64,000 bases of DNA, from assembly GCF_921293095.1 (NCBI RefSeq), contig NC_060251.1, positions 41,397,644-41,461,643 of the forward strand, written 5' to 3'. A program made the translations under genes and the position numbers. Positions 10,360 to 25,300 of the stretch are shown in pieces; the stretch's first letter is position 1; each line of letters begins with the position of its first letter. The DNA comes from Ischnura elegans (Eukaryota > Arthropoda > Insecta > Odonata > Coenagrionidae). A model generated the notes under the pieces. It did no database searches. It was not told the DNA's origin and saw nothing but the letters and a program-made list of their open reading frames with translations.

Positions 10360-13300
10360 GTGAGTTATTCCAGAACGCATTCAACGCATGACGGGTCCAC
10401 CGAGTAAATTAACCTGGTTAACTTATATGGTAAATGAGGAAATGCACTGAATGTGCTAAATGAGGAAGTAAAATGTAATGCAAGGGAATGGTGAATGAAA
10501 TGGACTAAATGAGGAAGTAAGCGCTGAAAGTCACATCGGAGAGATTAGTGAGCGAGGCCAACATTAAAACCTCAACTACAGAACAATGATGAGAAATGGA
10601 AAAAGCTAAAAAATAAGAAGTCAAAGAGATGTAATGAGTTTATCTTTGAAAAGTAAAATAGCAAAAAAGAACTCATTTGTAAGAGGGACAATTATCGTTT
10701 TTGGCCATGAAGTTTGTAGCATATTACATAAAAAAGCATTTTTACTTATAAAAAATATTCATCTGTCACGTTTAAATGGGATTGCTCTAAAATTTCCATA
10801 GTTTTCTCATGGATGAAAAGTAGAAGAGATCTCGTTATTAAGAGTAACAGGTATCGTTTTTGGCCCCAACGTTTGTAGCTATAAACTGAAAAAAGCATTT
10901 TTACTAATAAAAAATATTCATCTTTCACGTTTAAATGGAATTCTCTAAAATTTCCATAGTTTTCTCATGGATTACCACACGGCATTACAGCTTCAATAGC
11001 TTTTAGAGTAATTTTTCAGTTACCAAAATTTCTCCTTCTCAGGTCAAATACAGATACAGACTTAAGATGTCCTTAATTGATTCGCCTCCCGATTTGAGGA
11101 AATGATGATCATTGTATGCTTTCCAGTGCTCGTCCTGGAAAGCGCCAGTTCGCAGATGAAGCTGCCCAACGCCTTCGTTTGCGGATTGCGCCAGGCCGAG
11201 TCCACCCTGAGCGGAGTGACCTTCTCTGAGGCCGTCGTTTTCCTCGGTCGGACTGCTGACAAGTGGGCTGAAGGCGACAGGAGCGCCATTGAAGAGGATG
11301 CCATGCAGAGCCGTGAGTGTAGTCTTAATCTAAATCTTGGAGAGTCTGCTGTTCAAGATATTTTGAGAGAGCCTAATTATTATGGTAAAAACGATCACAA
11401 GGATGAGATTATGGAATTGGACTGCAGAACCGATAGATTTAAGATGTGACTTTTCCGCGTACAACAATGGACCATAATACCTGCGACAGTTTAGCTTTAG
11501 GATAGCTTGACACGGACTAGGTAAGATAGACTCAGCATAAAAAAAGGAAATGATAGCTTTAATTGTCAATGCATTAATGCATTCATTTCTTGGCATGTAA
11601 TAACTCATGCATGAATAACTTACTCATCCTCGTGCTGGACCCCCTATAACGACGGTGGACGGCAATGGCCAGACGGTGCCAGCACTATGCAGTGGGGAAT
11701 ACCTGGCACTACTGGCCCGGGGGTGTGGAATTTAATAAATAAATTTTGGGAAATTTTAATCCTTGCCCTCTTGAGATTGAATCGATTCTGGTAAGTTTCG
11801 ATTCAATTTGATCCAGACATCCATTAATTTAAATTATTATTTTGTTCACTCAAGACGGTGTTAATTATGCTATAAAATGAGTCACCTCTGAAATCTAGCT
11901 AACTGCGCGATTTTGGTATTCTGACTTAAATTTGTCAGTTTCGGAACTGGAGGGCGTCAAATATTTCCAGGCTGGAGGGCGCACCGGGATACCTCTCAGC
12001 AAGGGCGCAGCTAGGAATTAAGGATGGTGGGTTTTAGGTTCAACTAATACCGGGGTGTGCGAAGGTGTGGCATACCTTCCAGGATAAACGGTAGGTGCGA
12101 AACTAATAAATTGCGGAATTTTAAGATAAACGGTTCAAAATGGTGAGTTTTACGGCTTTCTAAGGGATATTTAACTAATACTTACACTATTCAATTAGTA
12201 AAATCAATCCAATTAAGTAAAATGGATTAAACTTAAAAATTTCTCTCAGCTCTGAGGGGGGTTTTAACCCCCAAACCCCCCCTCGCTGCGCAACTGCCTC
12301 TCGGTATCCCGGCGGCCCAGCACGGGGCTGCACTCACTACGTTAACTTTTCTTTTTCTATTGCTAACAAGTAGTTTCATTTGCATGGTATCATGTTCATG
12401 ACCTTAGCACTCTCCTAGTTTCTAGCCTGACTGCGTGTCGTTGTACTTTGTGTTAAGCCTGTGTCCGGCAAACGAGCACGTGTCTGATTAAGGCTAATGA
12501 TAGGCCGTTGCACCCCTGGTGTGGTATCATCCCGTGCCCCACCCTCCGGTGGTGGCTTGTACGGTAGGTGTATATGAAATACACGAGGGCTGTATATAGA
12601 TAGGATAATGAAGATCGAGTATTCTTGTGCTCTGTAGAGGGTGAATAGAGTTGACTTTTGTCAATATTTATTTTTATGTAACTATGGAAATTTTACCCAA
12701 ATATTTCCTCAGGTGTAAATTTTTCATGTTTGAGATGAAGGGATATCAGTTTCACTTTGCATTTAGAGGTCGTGGCGGTACCAATCGAGTGGAGATTTTT
12801 ACTAGTTGCGTGAATGTGTGGCAGTGGTTGTGAGTGTGAAATGAGTACACCTGCGGACACAGAACGATGTGGATCGAGACTCAGATAAGATATTGGAGTA
12901 TCAGGCTTTTCGGAACAAGACCCGGTAAGTGATATACGCCCAATAATTATGTGTTGTTAGTGTTTCAGTATTTGGTTTCGAAAGTACATAATAGTAGATT
13001 ACAGGGGAATCGGGTTGGTTTGGTGGTTAGAGTGTTGGTTTCTCACCCGGCGGGCTCGCGTTCAAATCCCGGCGGTGGCTGAGGATTTTCAGAGAATTGT
13101 CGATCCCTGCTTAGATGTGCGTGGATGACCTTTCAAGCGTAACACTCCGTCCGTCTGATAGGACGCTAAGCCGTGGTCCACTTGGCGTCTTTCTTTTAGA
13201 GCAAGCTAATGCCGACGCCGGGTTTCTCTCCACCCTTCCCTCCATACCATTTACTCATGGCGCAAACTACCACCGCTGTCCAAATACCACCATACCAATA

Positions 13301-16300
13301 GTAGATTACAGCTCATATAATTCATCAGGAAGGGAAGAGATCACAGGATAATATTTTCCATGAACTTCTCAATGTTCCCTTAAATTTTCCATGTGATAGC
13401 CTTAGAAGTTATAAATCAGCATTATGTCAGAAAATAGACAAAATACGATCGGTTGAGCGTGAGTAATCTGTCTTTGTTTTTCGTCAAGTTCAAACGCCAA
13501 GTTCATGTGTGCTTTCCTTTTCAACCCCAGTGTCGCGAGAGTTGATGCAGAGGAACGAGACCAAAGTGACGGCCTTGATCGACTTCACGTGGACTGGTTG
13601 GAGTAGAGGGCGGAAGGCGGCAGTGATGTCCGGGGTGCCATACATAAGGATTGAACCCCTCCTCGGCACTTTCCTCAGGGCCACCGAAGCAGTCATCGCC
13701 AAAAAGGAAGCGGCCGACGCCGTTCTCATCTTCGCCAGTGAAGATGGTAAGATCACGGCTGGTCTATCGAGTTTACCGTGACGAACCGGGCATCGTGCCG
13801 GCATAAAATTATACGACACGGTGCGTTATATGTTGCAGCTACTTATCGCGACGATTAATGGGCATTTCATGAAGCCATTAAAATCTTGACTTTATTGCAC
13901 TGGGATATATACTTAAGTGATGGTAGTAGCAAGAAAAGGGGTTTCTTTTGATTTACGATTTCTTACCACCCGCTTCGTGTGGTTTTGTAATTCGTTCGCC
14001 TAGTAAGGATGGAAGTTGGATGAGCATTAATTAAGTTAAATTCTATGACCTCAGAAAATAAAATCGTTTCCAGGCTGAATTAACTTTAGGAACCCAGTAT
14101 CGATGGTATTTGATGGCTACTAGTCGAATCATTAGCTTCGATTACTCTGAAACATAAAGCGATTACTCGCCACTACCTCAGAATAAAATGTACCCATCTG
14201 GCACGGTCTTCAGCGGGTAAAGCCTTGGGCCTCTGATGGAGGCTTGTCGTCCATTGGTTACGACCGTGTGCCTACTCGCGATAATGAGTCAAAACGTGGT
14301 TATGCGCAGCTGTTTCTACATTCCAGGGAAATGATCCCACGGCTTCTACATGTAGGTGTTTTCGAAAAATGCTCATCTCTTGAATAATTTTTGTAAACTA
14401 CCGTGACCTAAATCAAACATGCAGTTCATTACAAACTGAGTAGCGCAAAGAAGTACAAAACTGAGTACCCCACAGAGAACGACCCAGACCGCTCGGAGCT
14501 GCTTCTTTTGTTGATGATTTTTGACGCTCTTGCTTCTTGAATATATAGTCGCACATAGTCGGTGCAAGTTGATATTCAGGCAGCAGGCTAGGGTTCACAT
14601 CTGGATGAAGGCCTTTGAATACCTACCACTGAGCCAAAATCCTCGTGACGGGAGACGGGTCCTTCTTCCTTGAATGCGTGAAAGGCAACGTCAGTATCTC
14701 AGAACTGGATACGAAGGTGGGGTGTTCCGTAAACAGAAGTATGTTTTAGTTGTCGTAACTGCCACCGGAGGGCGTAGTTTTATTCTGATATTCAATTTTT
14801 TGTGTGTGAGCGTGCGACGATTCGTCGCCAATCTCGCAGTCTGTTGTGTGTGGAACTCATGGTGAGAATGCGTGGTGCCTCAGCCGCTCCAGCCCCAGCC
14901 CCCTTCCCCGCCGCGCCCCGCCCCCAAATGTGCTCAAGTTTCGGCGGAACTGCAGGCAAGGAGGCTTACTGACTGAAGGCTGACTGATAAGTGAAATTTC
15001 CCCCATTATTATACTGATAAGTGAAATTGCCCTCATTATTATTCACTATAGTCATGATATTGTTAAAGTTATGAATATATATTTTTTTAATGTTTAAAGT
15101 GCATTGTGTATTTCTCTGGTCCTTCGGGTTATAGTTGCATGGACATCGTATTGTTTCATCCCGCGACAGTGGATAAGGTAAAGGTTTTATCCTCTGAACG
15201 TTTATCTATTTTTGTTTCATATATATACATTTTTCACTCTGAATAACTGAAAAACTCCTTAAATCGTGCAAATAAGGAACCATATTAGCCCATTTATAAA
15301 GTATAAATTGTTTCTTCACTCGGTTTTTATCAACTTTGTCATGAAAGGTCGTGACTTTGTCACATACTTTTTCTTCATTCTGATCGTCTGTTTTTAATGG
15401 TTGTGAACATAGGCAAAATTGCATTTCAAGTTGACGCAGCCGGCGACTGGTAATAGCGCTTTTGCATGTACCTACGTGAATGATTTGCCGTCAAGTCGTC
15501 GTGGTACGTTAGGTACCTGAAGTGAAAATTTAATTTTTTTCATCTTTTATTATGTGAAGGCCACTAGAGTCTTGCCTTCCCTTGCTTGAAACTCCGGAAG
15601 ACAATTTACTCCATATATCACGCTGATGCACGTTGTCTACCCAGTGTCTCTCCATCAATAACAAGTGATAGGTAAAAAATATTATTATCCGAAATTAATA
15701 CGCCTTTAGTAACGTTTGGCTGTTCCTGTGGAAAGAATATTCCATTTTCATTGTCGCAATACATATTACTGTGCCAACGGAGAAATTTCTTTAACTAAAT
15801 AAATATTATTTATTGTTGCCATCGAAATTTATTGTCTTACTGTAAGCTGTTAATATCTAATTGTGTTTACGTTCATATTAAAAATATCTATTTAATTCCA
15901 AAACTAAATGGCCAAAAGACGTATTTGAGATTCTCATTTCTGTCTATCAAAGGTAAAACGATAAGTTTGAATTCATAATTAGTGGTTAAATTTTCGTCAA
16001 AAATTTACGATATAGGTACTAAATTTTATATTGAGGTACTCAGCTCAATAAAATGAATCATTTGCTATATTCTAAAAACGATTTAAATATAAGTCACTAT
16101 GAAAATACTTCTCATTTAGTCATTCCATCATAATTTTAAAATAAAACCGCGAAAGTTGCCACACACTTTTCATAAGTTGCTGGCGTCACAAGCTTTTTGG
16201 CACATTCACTCATTCATGCTGTTTACACTACAAGCATTTCCATGGAAACGCTTGTAGTGTAAACAGCAAAGAGCCATGCGACACGGGTGCGCGATGCTGA

Positions 16301-19300
16301 AAAGTAGCTGAAACGCGGTGGCCTGCTCTGAGAGAGTGAATCACGCCATTTAAGTTCCCTGCGAAAAGGAAAGGGCATTGATTTTGCACTACGAGTCACT
16401 CGTAAATTAGACGCGTGGCACGCGCGCCGGATCGAAAAATAGAATAATGCGGGTCTCGTTATTTTTCAAACTATGGAAATCGTCGATGTAAAAAAGTTGG
16501 TGAAGGAACACATGGCGGTGAGCCCAAAGAGATGATATTATTTTCCTATTCCTAAAACCGAAATGGGTCTTTCAAATGTTTTAGGTATTTTAGCTACAAA
16601 GGTCTTCATCACCTTTTCCACAGTTAAAATAATTTTGGTCATAGTCAGTAGCTAAATCAAGGTAAATATTTTCGTTCGAGGCAAGGCAAAGGTTTTTTTT
16701 TCACTGAGGAATTATTAGACTTCACGGCATCAAGTGTAGGCTATTATTGAGCATCATTTTTTAGGTGTATCTTTAATTTACTTATAAATATGGACAAAAT
16801 AGAACGATTTTGATGATTCAATTCCGGTTTGTCCATTTTAATCTTGCATCAGGCTTGTGGGATATGTTACTTGATATCCGTCGTAATTCATAACATTCGA
16901 TTACATAACTATACTTGTCGACTGCACTTTCTTTATCGATAAATTAAGAATACATTATGTGCAGTGGAATTTAACGTCACAATTTCATGTTTGGAAGTGT
17001 AATAACGTAGATTTTAGACCATTCTTTATTTCCTTTAGTACCTCAGGATATAAGTGATTTAAAAAGAGTTTTTTCATTTAACAAACTTTCAGTAAACGTC
17101 ATTCATAAAAATGTTTACAGTTATATTTTGATTAACACACTTTCGACCTATTTTTTAATTTGCAGAGGTGGATGAAGCCATTTTCACTATGCTGGGACGC
17201 TCACTTCTCAGAGTTCTGGTGTTAAATGGACTTAATGGAGATACGATTGAAAAACTACTTCGAATGCGGCCGTCGCCATCATATTTCGCCATATTTTCCG
17301 ATTCCATCAAAGTGATGCAACTTTTCAGAGAGGTAAGCGTTGTGATATCTAAAAAAGTGTGACGCTGATGCTTTGAAAGTATGCGAAATGCATTTTCCTA
17401 GAAGAGATATAGAAATATTGAATTCTTGAACATTGAAATTGAAAGCTATTGTTCGACAGACGGTAAAAGTGATAATTTTAATGGAAAAACTGTATGATAT
17501 TACGATCGGTCGGGGAAAATATTTATTCATAATTTTTTAAAGAATTGATATAAGCTGTCGAGATGGACAGGATTTGGATTAAGTAAAACGTTGGAGGGAT
17601 TTAAGAATAGCCTCTTTTTCTCAGTTATAATTATAATTTTAATAATATGAGTCATAAACAATGTATACAACCCAAAGTGAAATTTCCCGAAAGCTCTATT
17701 TTTGGTTTCAATTGTTTAAGGAATAATGGTACCCATGAAGTATGTATTTCTAATTCCAAAAATAAAAATAATTTGTACTCAGTTAACGAATTCCTTACGC
17801 ATTTCCCGGTGATTAATGTGGATTTCATAAAATTTTAATTTTTGCCATCTTATCGGGTATTGAAAACGATGAAAAAATTCACGTTTTGAGGTTTTTCTTC
17901 TAAATAAAATCAGCTTTTTGTGTCCTTACCAATAACTACTTTATAATTCAACAATTTATACGTGATACACTATTTTATAATTTTTTTGTATGATTTTTAT
18001 ATGTCATCACATTATACCACCGATTTGAGTTAAGTACATCAGGTAAAGCTTCCTCTTCTATAAAGTAGATCAACACCGAAAGTTTAGGTGAAAATTTTAT
18101 GATTATGTGAATTTAAAAAATAGGTGTTGTGCAGTACTAAAAAGAATATTTAATAAGAGAAGGATTGTTACGCGGTAGCTGTTATAGCCCTTCTACGCGG
18201 TTTGGATCGTAAAAGGGCTTTACCTCCCTCAGGAGTGTAATACCTAACATTTAACAAAGTCTAGAAAGTACCTCCCCGAAAGAATTGCTCAAGGCTGATG
18301 GTATCCGTTTGCTTGGCAAAAAATTAAATTCTTGCGCTCATTTTCAGGAATTATTGATTTCTGTTAGTCCTGTTATGTAAAAAAAAGATAATGAAATAAT
18401 TATATTGTCAATTATGCTGCCTCAACGTTTCGGAACGCGTGACCTGCGAGGTCCCCCTGGTAGTTACAATTTCTGAAAGAGTATTTCACTTTTTGGAGAC
18501 CTACTTCTGAAGATTGCAACAAATTACATAATGAATCTGAGAGACATTAGTCATTAATTGTGAATCAGCCTTACACGTATTTTTCAAGACTATGGGCTAC
18601 CATTTTGGTCGTTAAATTCACTATAAAAAGTTTTTAACACATTGTAAATCGCTAGTATATTTGGAAAAGATAAATATCATCACGAAATGGTTTTGTTTTT
18701 TGGCTGACGACCAGTGCGTGCCATAGAAACCCATAGTACAGGAGGTCGCCCTTGAGAAGCAGGCACATTTCGATATAAGGCAGCGGAAATGTTCCAACGA
18801 CATTCGTCAGGGTTAAATATTTTATTTATGCATTGGCGTAATTAGGAATATGCTTTGGGGGGATGAGGGGGCTAGGGGGCGACTCCACCCCCCCCCCCCC
18901 CCCCAAGAAGTCGGGATCCGAGAAAATTTTTGAAAAATAACATGCTTGGAAACAGGGGCGCAGCTAGGAATTAAAGCTAGGGGGGGGGGGGTTTAGGCGC
19001 AAAAAGAACTGGGGTGTGTGGTATACCCGCCAGGGTAAGCGGGAGATGCAGGAGCCCTCACCCAAAATTTTTTTAAGATAAATGGTACAAAATGGTGAGT
19101 TTTATGGCTTTCTGAGGGATATTTTATTAATCCTTACTCTCTTCTATAATTTTATTAATCAAATGAAGTAAAATGGATTAAACTTAAAGGTTTCTCTGAG
19201 CTCTGGGGGGGGAAGGGGTTTAATCCCCCAAAACCCCCCCTCGCTGCGCCACTACATGGAAATGCATTTTACATCAATTTGGTACTTAAAATTTAACTTT

Positions 19301-22300
19301 AAGTAGAAGCAGTTATTATACATCAAAAACAAGGCAATAGTATTATAATAATTTTTTTTCTGAGGCTCTGGGGGCGATTTAACCCCCTCATCCCCCACCC
19401 CCCATATTTACGCCTCTGTATTTATAATCATGTGATTTTCAATGTTTTATACGCTGATGAAACTGCGCCAAACATTCACCCGTTCTAGATGCTTGACTAA
19501 TAATTTTTTTGGACGTTTATGATATTTTTCTCGTCTTCTTATAATGACTGAATATATGTTAGGCGACCGTCGGTGGCTTGGTCTTCCTCGACGACCGCTG
19601 GATCCTGGCCGTGAAGGACTTTCGCCGTCCCGTGTTGAACTCGACGGGTCGTCAGGTGATGATGGTGTCCCCCGCCCGGGACTCGTGCTGTGCCTTCATG
19701 CCAGAGGGTGAGTGCCGGGCAGGGCCTTGCGGAGGCGCTGGCGGAGACGCCGTTGAATGGTCAGCCGCCGGCATCTCCGATGGCTGGACCGGGGAGAGGA
19801 GACCAGGATGCCGCTCTGATGTGAGTATTTAGGAGGAACCAACATTGCGTTCGTTCTGCAATTTATTATATCCTCATTCGCATTCACACTGTCCACATGA
19901 CAAATACACGAGGGAATCACAATCTTGTTATTTCCCATGTGTTATACCTCATCACCGAACTGTCACTTACAACAAATCATTTACCGTTACTGCATGTAGG
20001 GAATGGAATAATCTTAACCTTTCAACTAGGAACTCATTATCATTGGCATATTTTAAGAGGAGGCTACACAAAGCACTTTTCACCTCACGAATAGTTGGTT
20101 AATATACACGACACTGAGCAGCGCCTACGACTAAGTGATATATGTCACTAAATGTTTATACATATATGTTATATTTTATTGATGTTTTTATATGTTATGT
20201 CTTAATTGAATGTGTTATATTTTTGTGTATTCTATGTACCTCAATAACTATGTTGTATTTTGCTTGTAACCTAACATTAGCTTTCACTAAGTAAGTTTTC
20301 GCAGGTTTTTCACACCACCCTTCTTGTGTGGGCGTTTTTCTGCAGTGGGTTTTTTTCCTGAAGGATACTACACCCTTATCCTCATGTTTTTTTCCCACAA
20401 ACAGATCTCTTTTTTCTTGCACAAAATTTTCACATATACTTGTTTATCTTTTTTGACATTTCACAAATAGTGTATATTGTACATGTTTTGTATTGTAAAC
20501 GTTTATCTACCGTTTTGAAATATGTTTGCATTGACGCTAACGAGGGGTTAGGTGGAAGAGGGGACTTCTTAGTCTCAACCTCGCCCAAATAAAGACATAT
20601 TATTATTATTCACTCACTGAGTTAAAGGGGATCAGGTTGGTGTGGTGGCTAGAATATTGGCTTCCCGACCCAGGAGTAAGGGCTCAAACCCCTTCGATAA
20701 TGTCCGCGGCGCGGTGATGAGAGCAATGCGATCCACTTTTTTTCCAATAGTTTGCAGTTTAACGAGTAATAGCATTATTACGAGTTTGTAATTACGAGTA
20801 ATGGCATTGAAGAGTTATGAATTTGATAGATACATCACGTGCATGATTTTCGGTTAACACCCCAAATTACACCTTATTTCTCCGTGAACCTCGAATCACT
20901 TATTCCGTCAGCCACGCGAGTGGCGACTTTTATAAATCCATTTAAATGCGTGGTGTGTGTCAACACTGGGTGGGTGTATTGGCCACTTGTGGTCAGGGAT
21001 GGCAAGTGAAAAGAAACGAAAATGTTTCGTTTCGACCCGGAGAAAACGAAAACACGAGGGCTGGGTTTAGAGTCGCTCCCGAACGAAATTAAAATCACCA
21101 AGTAGTTTAGTTCTGACCCGGGACGAAACTTTACTCCCAGGAACGAAACTAATTTAAACGAAACTCCGCTGCTCGTAGTTAAGTTTCGATCCCAGAAGTT
21201 GAAGGGAGGAGGATAAGAGGGAACAGCTTGGAACGTAGGCTTTCGCTGCGAGATTCATTGATGTCGACGACTTTCGGGTGCAGCTGCGGATTGCGCGTTG
21301 TCACGCCAGCTTTTGCGGCCATTGCAGGTCGCATCGCCAGGCGGTGAATAGGAAAGTAAGGTATTATGAATAATATTTATCCCGAGTAATCCATTCACCG
21401 CCTGATGATGCCAACTGCAATGACCAAGAAAGCTTGCATGGCAACGCGCAATACGCAGTTGCACCCGAAAGTCGTCGACATCAGTAAGAGGGAATAGTTC
21501 CGACCCAGTACATTTGACGCACGTGTAGAGAGGCTAAAGCGATTAGGTTCGTCATATTTCGACTGAACACTGCGTTGTGAGTGGAAAAGTTCACCATGCA
21601 TCTAGAGGCAAACCTCTACCCCCATTAAACCATACTTCCAACTCGGATTATGGGTCGAAACTAAACTTTTAGAAGATGAAGCACGTGGTCCCACTGGTGC
21701 GAAACATAATCTATGTTTTTTCTTTTGTCCCAGAGGTTCGTTCAGTCTCGACCAGAAGTATTTTTGACTCCGATTTCGTTTCGACCCTGATTTTAGCTCC
21801 CCTGATTTAATTCATTTTCGTTTCGTGTTTACATTTCGCTCCCGGGAACATGACTATTGAAGTTTTACTGGTTTTGAATTTCGTTTAGTTTCGATTGTCA
21901 TCCCTGCTTGTGGATCCTCTTTTGTAATATCCGTTGAGACGGTCAAAGGCTCCGCTCCACGGTGTCATAAAACGACCGTTTTCGCAGTAGAATCCTGGGG
22001 GTCAGGGATCGGAGAGTAAAGGAGGTATAAGAGTCTCAGCTGGTATCTTTCTGGTAGGTCTTTTTATATGAGTCCCAGGAAAACAACTCACTTTTTCGGG
22101 GTTTGAACGCTTTTAATAGAAGCATGGTCTTCGATCGTATCCAAAGAAAACGAAGTGAACTTCAATGAAACGTGCACTTACCTCGGCTGAAAGACCTCCA
22201 CTGTCTTCACCAAAGAATCGGTGTCTTGAAGTAAAACATAAAAACTGTGAATGCTGAGCGTTAAAACCCATACAGCTTCAATAACCTTACCGCGTTGCGG

Positions 22301-25300
22301 CTAATCCAACTCCCGACGCGCGGAGACGAACCCTGCCGCGCGATCGAAAAATCAATTTAATTTCCGGCGTCGCAAACTTATTTCAAAGATAACTGCATAA
22401 ACACCTCAATAAATCTTCAAAGAATGCTCTCATATAAGTTACTTTGCGTGACTTTGCCGAAAACCCATTTGAAACTCTACCTAAACGTAAAACATTGTTG
22501 AAAAACAGTATCCGCCATTTTGTAACTGCACGGTAAGAACTTATCAATGATATTCTTTAATATTACGGAAAATTAAATAAAAAACCCTATGCCAACAGAT
22601 TATGTGGTTTTTTTATTCCGCAAGAATCCACCCATAACTTCACCATCTACTTACTTTGGAAGATTTTCAGAGAAAATTGAATACGGGCGTTTTTGTGGAA
22701 ATTTGTTCGCGTTTGAACCTCTGTATCTCAGTAGCGGGTGGGATCCAAGTCAAATTAAGTACATATCCATAAATTTCAATCATTTTTGAGAATGCCTGCG
22801 AAGTTTTAAGTTCATAACTCAAAAAAAGCCATTTTGTAATTTTGTCCGGCTTTTCCGATTTCCGCCCACTGTACAAAGGTTGGTTTGGATAGGTCAAGGT
22901 ATAGCTCTCCCAACATTTAGCCAAGATCAGGTGCATATGACACATTTAAGTTATGGGGCCAATTCCTTTTCTGGCCCATCTCGCACTTGGGCGATTTTAT
23001 TTCGAGGTCTCCGAAGGCATTACTCGGGATATATTTTACTCATAGTACCTTACTTTTTCAATGCTCTGGTCTAAAGATATCAATAAGACACTGTTCATAT
23101 AAGGAAGATTTATAGGTAGTCCAATGACGGATATACACGATCAAATTTGAAGATAGTAAATATGGGAGTACATATTTTTATGATCTCCCTTCACATTTTT
23201 TTAAATTTAACTGTTAGCCCGGATGTTTTCTTTAGGAAACCACATAGCATGTACAAGCTATTGGGGCAAGCTGTGGATGTTTTTCACCATAGGTCACCAG
23301 GAATTTAAAGCCAGCATTAAAAAAATGTATTTTCGGTTTTCACTATAGAAATCATCCGACATGCTGCGATGCATGCGGTAAAGTTGCTGAGAACTGGCAT
23401 GTGGTTCATCATGAAATTCGCTGTAGTGCATGGACCGCTGGCCCTGCAATTCTCTTGATAAATCATCAAACACTATTCGGAATTGTCGAATAAAAGAATA
23501 TTAGATGTAAATGTATACCTCATCGAATCAATCATGCATCTTTGCTATTTTATCATCATGCTATTTGCCAATTGCGTTCAAATATCAGTGGCGAAAATGA
23601 TTTTTCTGCAGTCACTAAATTAGTATCCTTTTCTCCCCAAAATCGCAAAGCGGAAAGTTTACATGTTAACGTCCATGACTTAAGCTTAATAACATCACAC
23701 TTTTTTCTGCTGTATCTTGGTACCCTCTCATTACATCCTGCTCTGCAGCTTTAAATTCGAGCTTGTAATAAGGAATAAGAAATAGATAGTTTTTATTGTC
23801 ATTTAAGAAGTACATTTTTGGTAAGGTTCGTGTTGGAGCATCCTCGGAAATGTTCAAAAACAGGGCCAAAGCCATTGAAACACCTCGGGTACTGAATTAT
23901 GGTTGAAAGATTCATTTGTCCCAGATTTCCATTATGCCAGTGGCCTGCGATGGTTTGCGGTTACTGCTCAATTCTGGCAACCGTCATTAGTTAAAAGTTA
24001 TTTGTCAATTCTTGTGATGTTCTCACTTAATTTTTCTCAGATAGAGTCGCTGTTCGTGGAGCGAGTGGCAGAGTTACTGGCCGGCTCAGCCGCTGCTCTT
24101 GCTGTCAATTCACGCTCGTCCTCGTCCTCTGGGACTGGTGGCAAAGACCTTACAAAGCCAGACAGCAGTCAGTGCCGGGAGAACTGTACTGACCAGCCAC
24201 CGATGGACTTCTACGCGGCTGTGGGCAGGGTAAGTGGAAGAAATGAATCTCTGCCAAAGTAGCAGAACAATTCAAATATACCTAAAACCAAATAGATGCG
24301 CTCAGATTTGGACAAATGCAGGGCTTGTAATCATCTGAGATCTTGAAATGATCATACCTAATTGAAAATCGTTGTATATGAATGGATGAAGATATTCAAT
24401 GATCAATGCCAGGCATTAAACTTTCAAATGGAGAGAGTTAAAAGTAATCTTTTATATCAGAAATTTAGATTCTCCTACTTCGCACCATAGGATTAGTCAT
24501 CGAGTTTCGATATTTGGCCGAAAAACATTTTTACTCGGGTAAATTATGAACTGTATTCGACTGGGTAGGAAATTTAGGTTCTGCATTTGTAGAGCATAGT
24601 AATACATTACAGGAGTAGTAGAATTGCAGGAAGGGGATAGGAAGTTGGTCGCTATTGAAACGTTCAAGTAGGAGAAAGAAGATATCGAGGCTAGAAAAAG
24701 GAAGAGGTTCGAGGAAATGATCGATGAGGGAACTCTTACAGGTGCGTACTAATCTGCAAACAATCTCAGTAGGCGTGTGGCGGGTGATGTAAAGACAACA
24801 AAGACAGTTTGAGAAAAGGAATAGGTGCACGATGTAGGGATATGATTTCAGTTCCATCTAGCCTTTTAAGTCCGTTATTAAATCTAGGAAAATACGAATT
24901 CCTAAACCTATGCTTTCGGAAAAATCCCTCTTGTTTCATCGTTACTGTCAGACCTGGAAACATAACGAAGTTCTATGACGATGTTTTATTTGCTATTCTG
25001 AAATATGTCTGTTATTATTGATCTATCAATCTAGGCCTAGTAAGTAGCCTGTGAGTCTTATGTCGGCTCCGAGTCTATTTCATGAAGAATCCAACTATGT
25101 TCCATGTCCCGGAGTCTAAGATCCGCCTATTACATTTTGATTGGTTTTCAGGAAGTCTTGTGCCTTCCGTCCTCGCCCCCCAAAATACTTGATATTTGAA
25201 ATGAAATCTTGTAACTCAAACCACTGCTTTTCTAACATCTTTCAGCTTTGAATATTCTTTTACTTTCCTAGACATCAGCATCGTCCACATTGGTCGGTGC

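Noticed and set aside
13110..13320. Open frame over the SINE at 13,115-13,351 as a gene
   Set aside because: It lies entirely within the SINE body and its right flank; a second SINE copy does not keep the frame.
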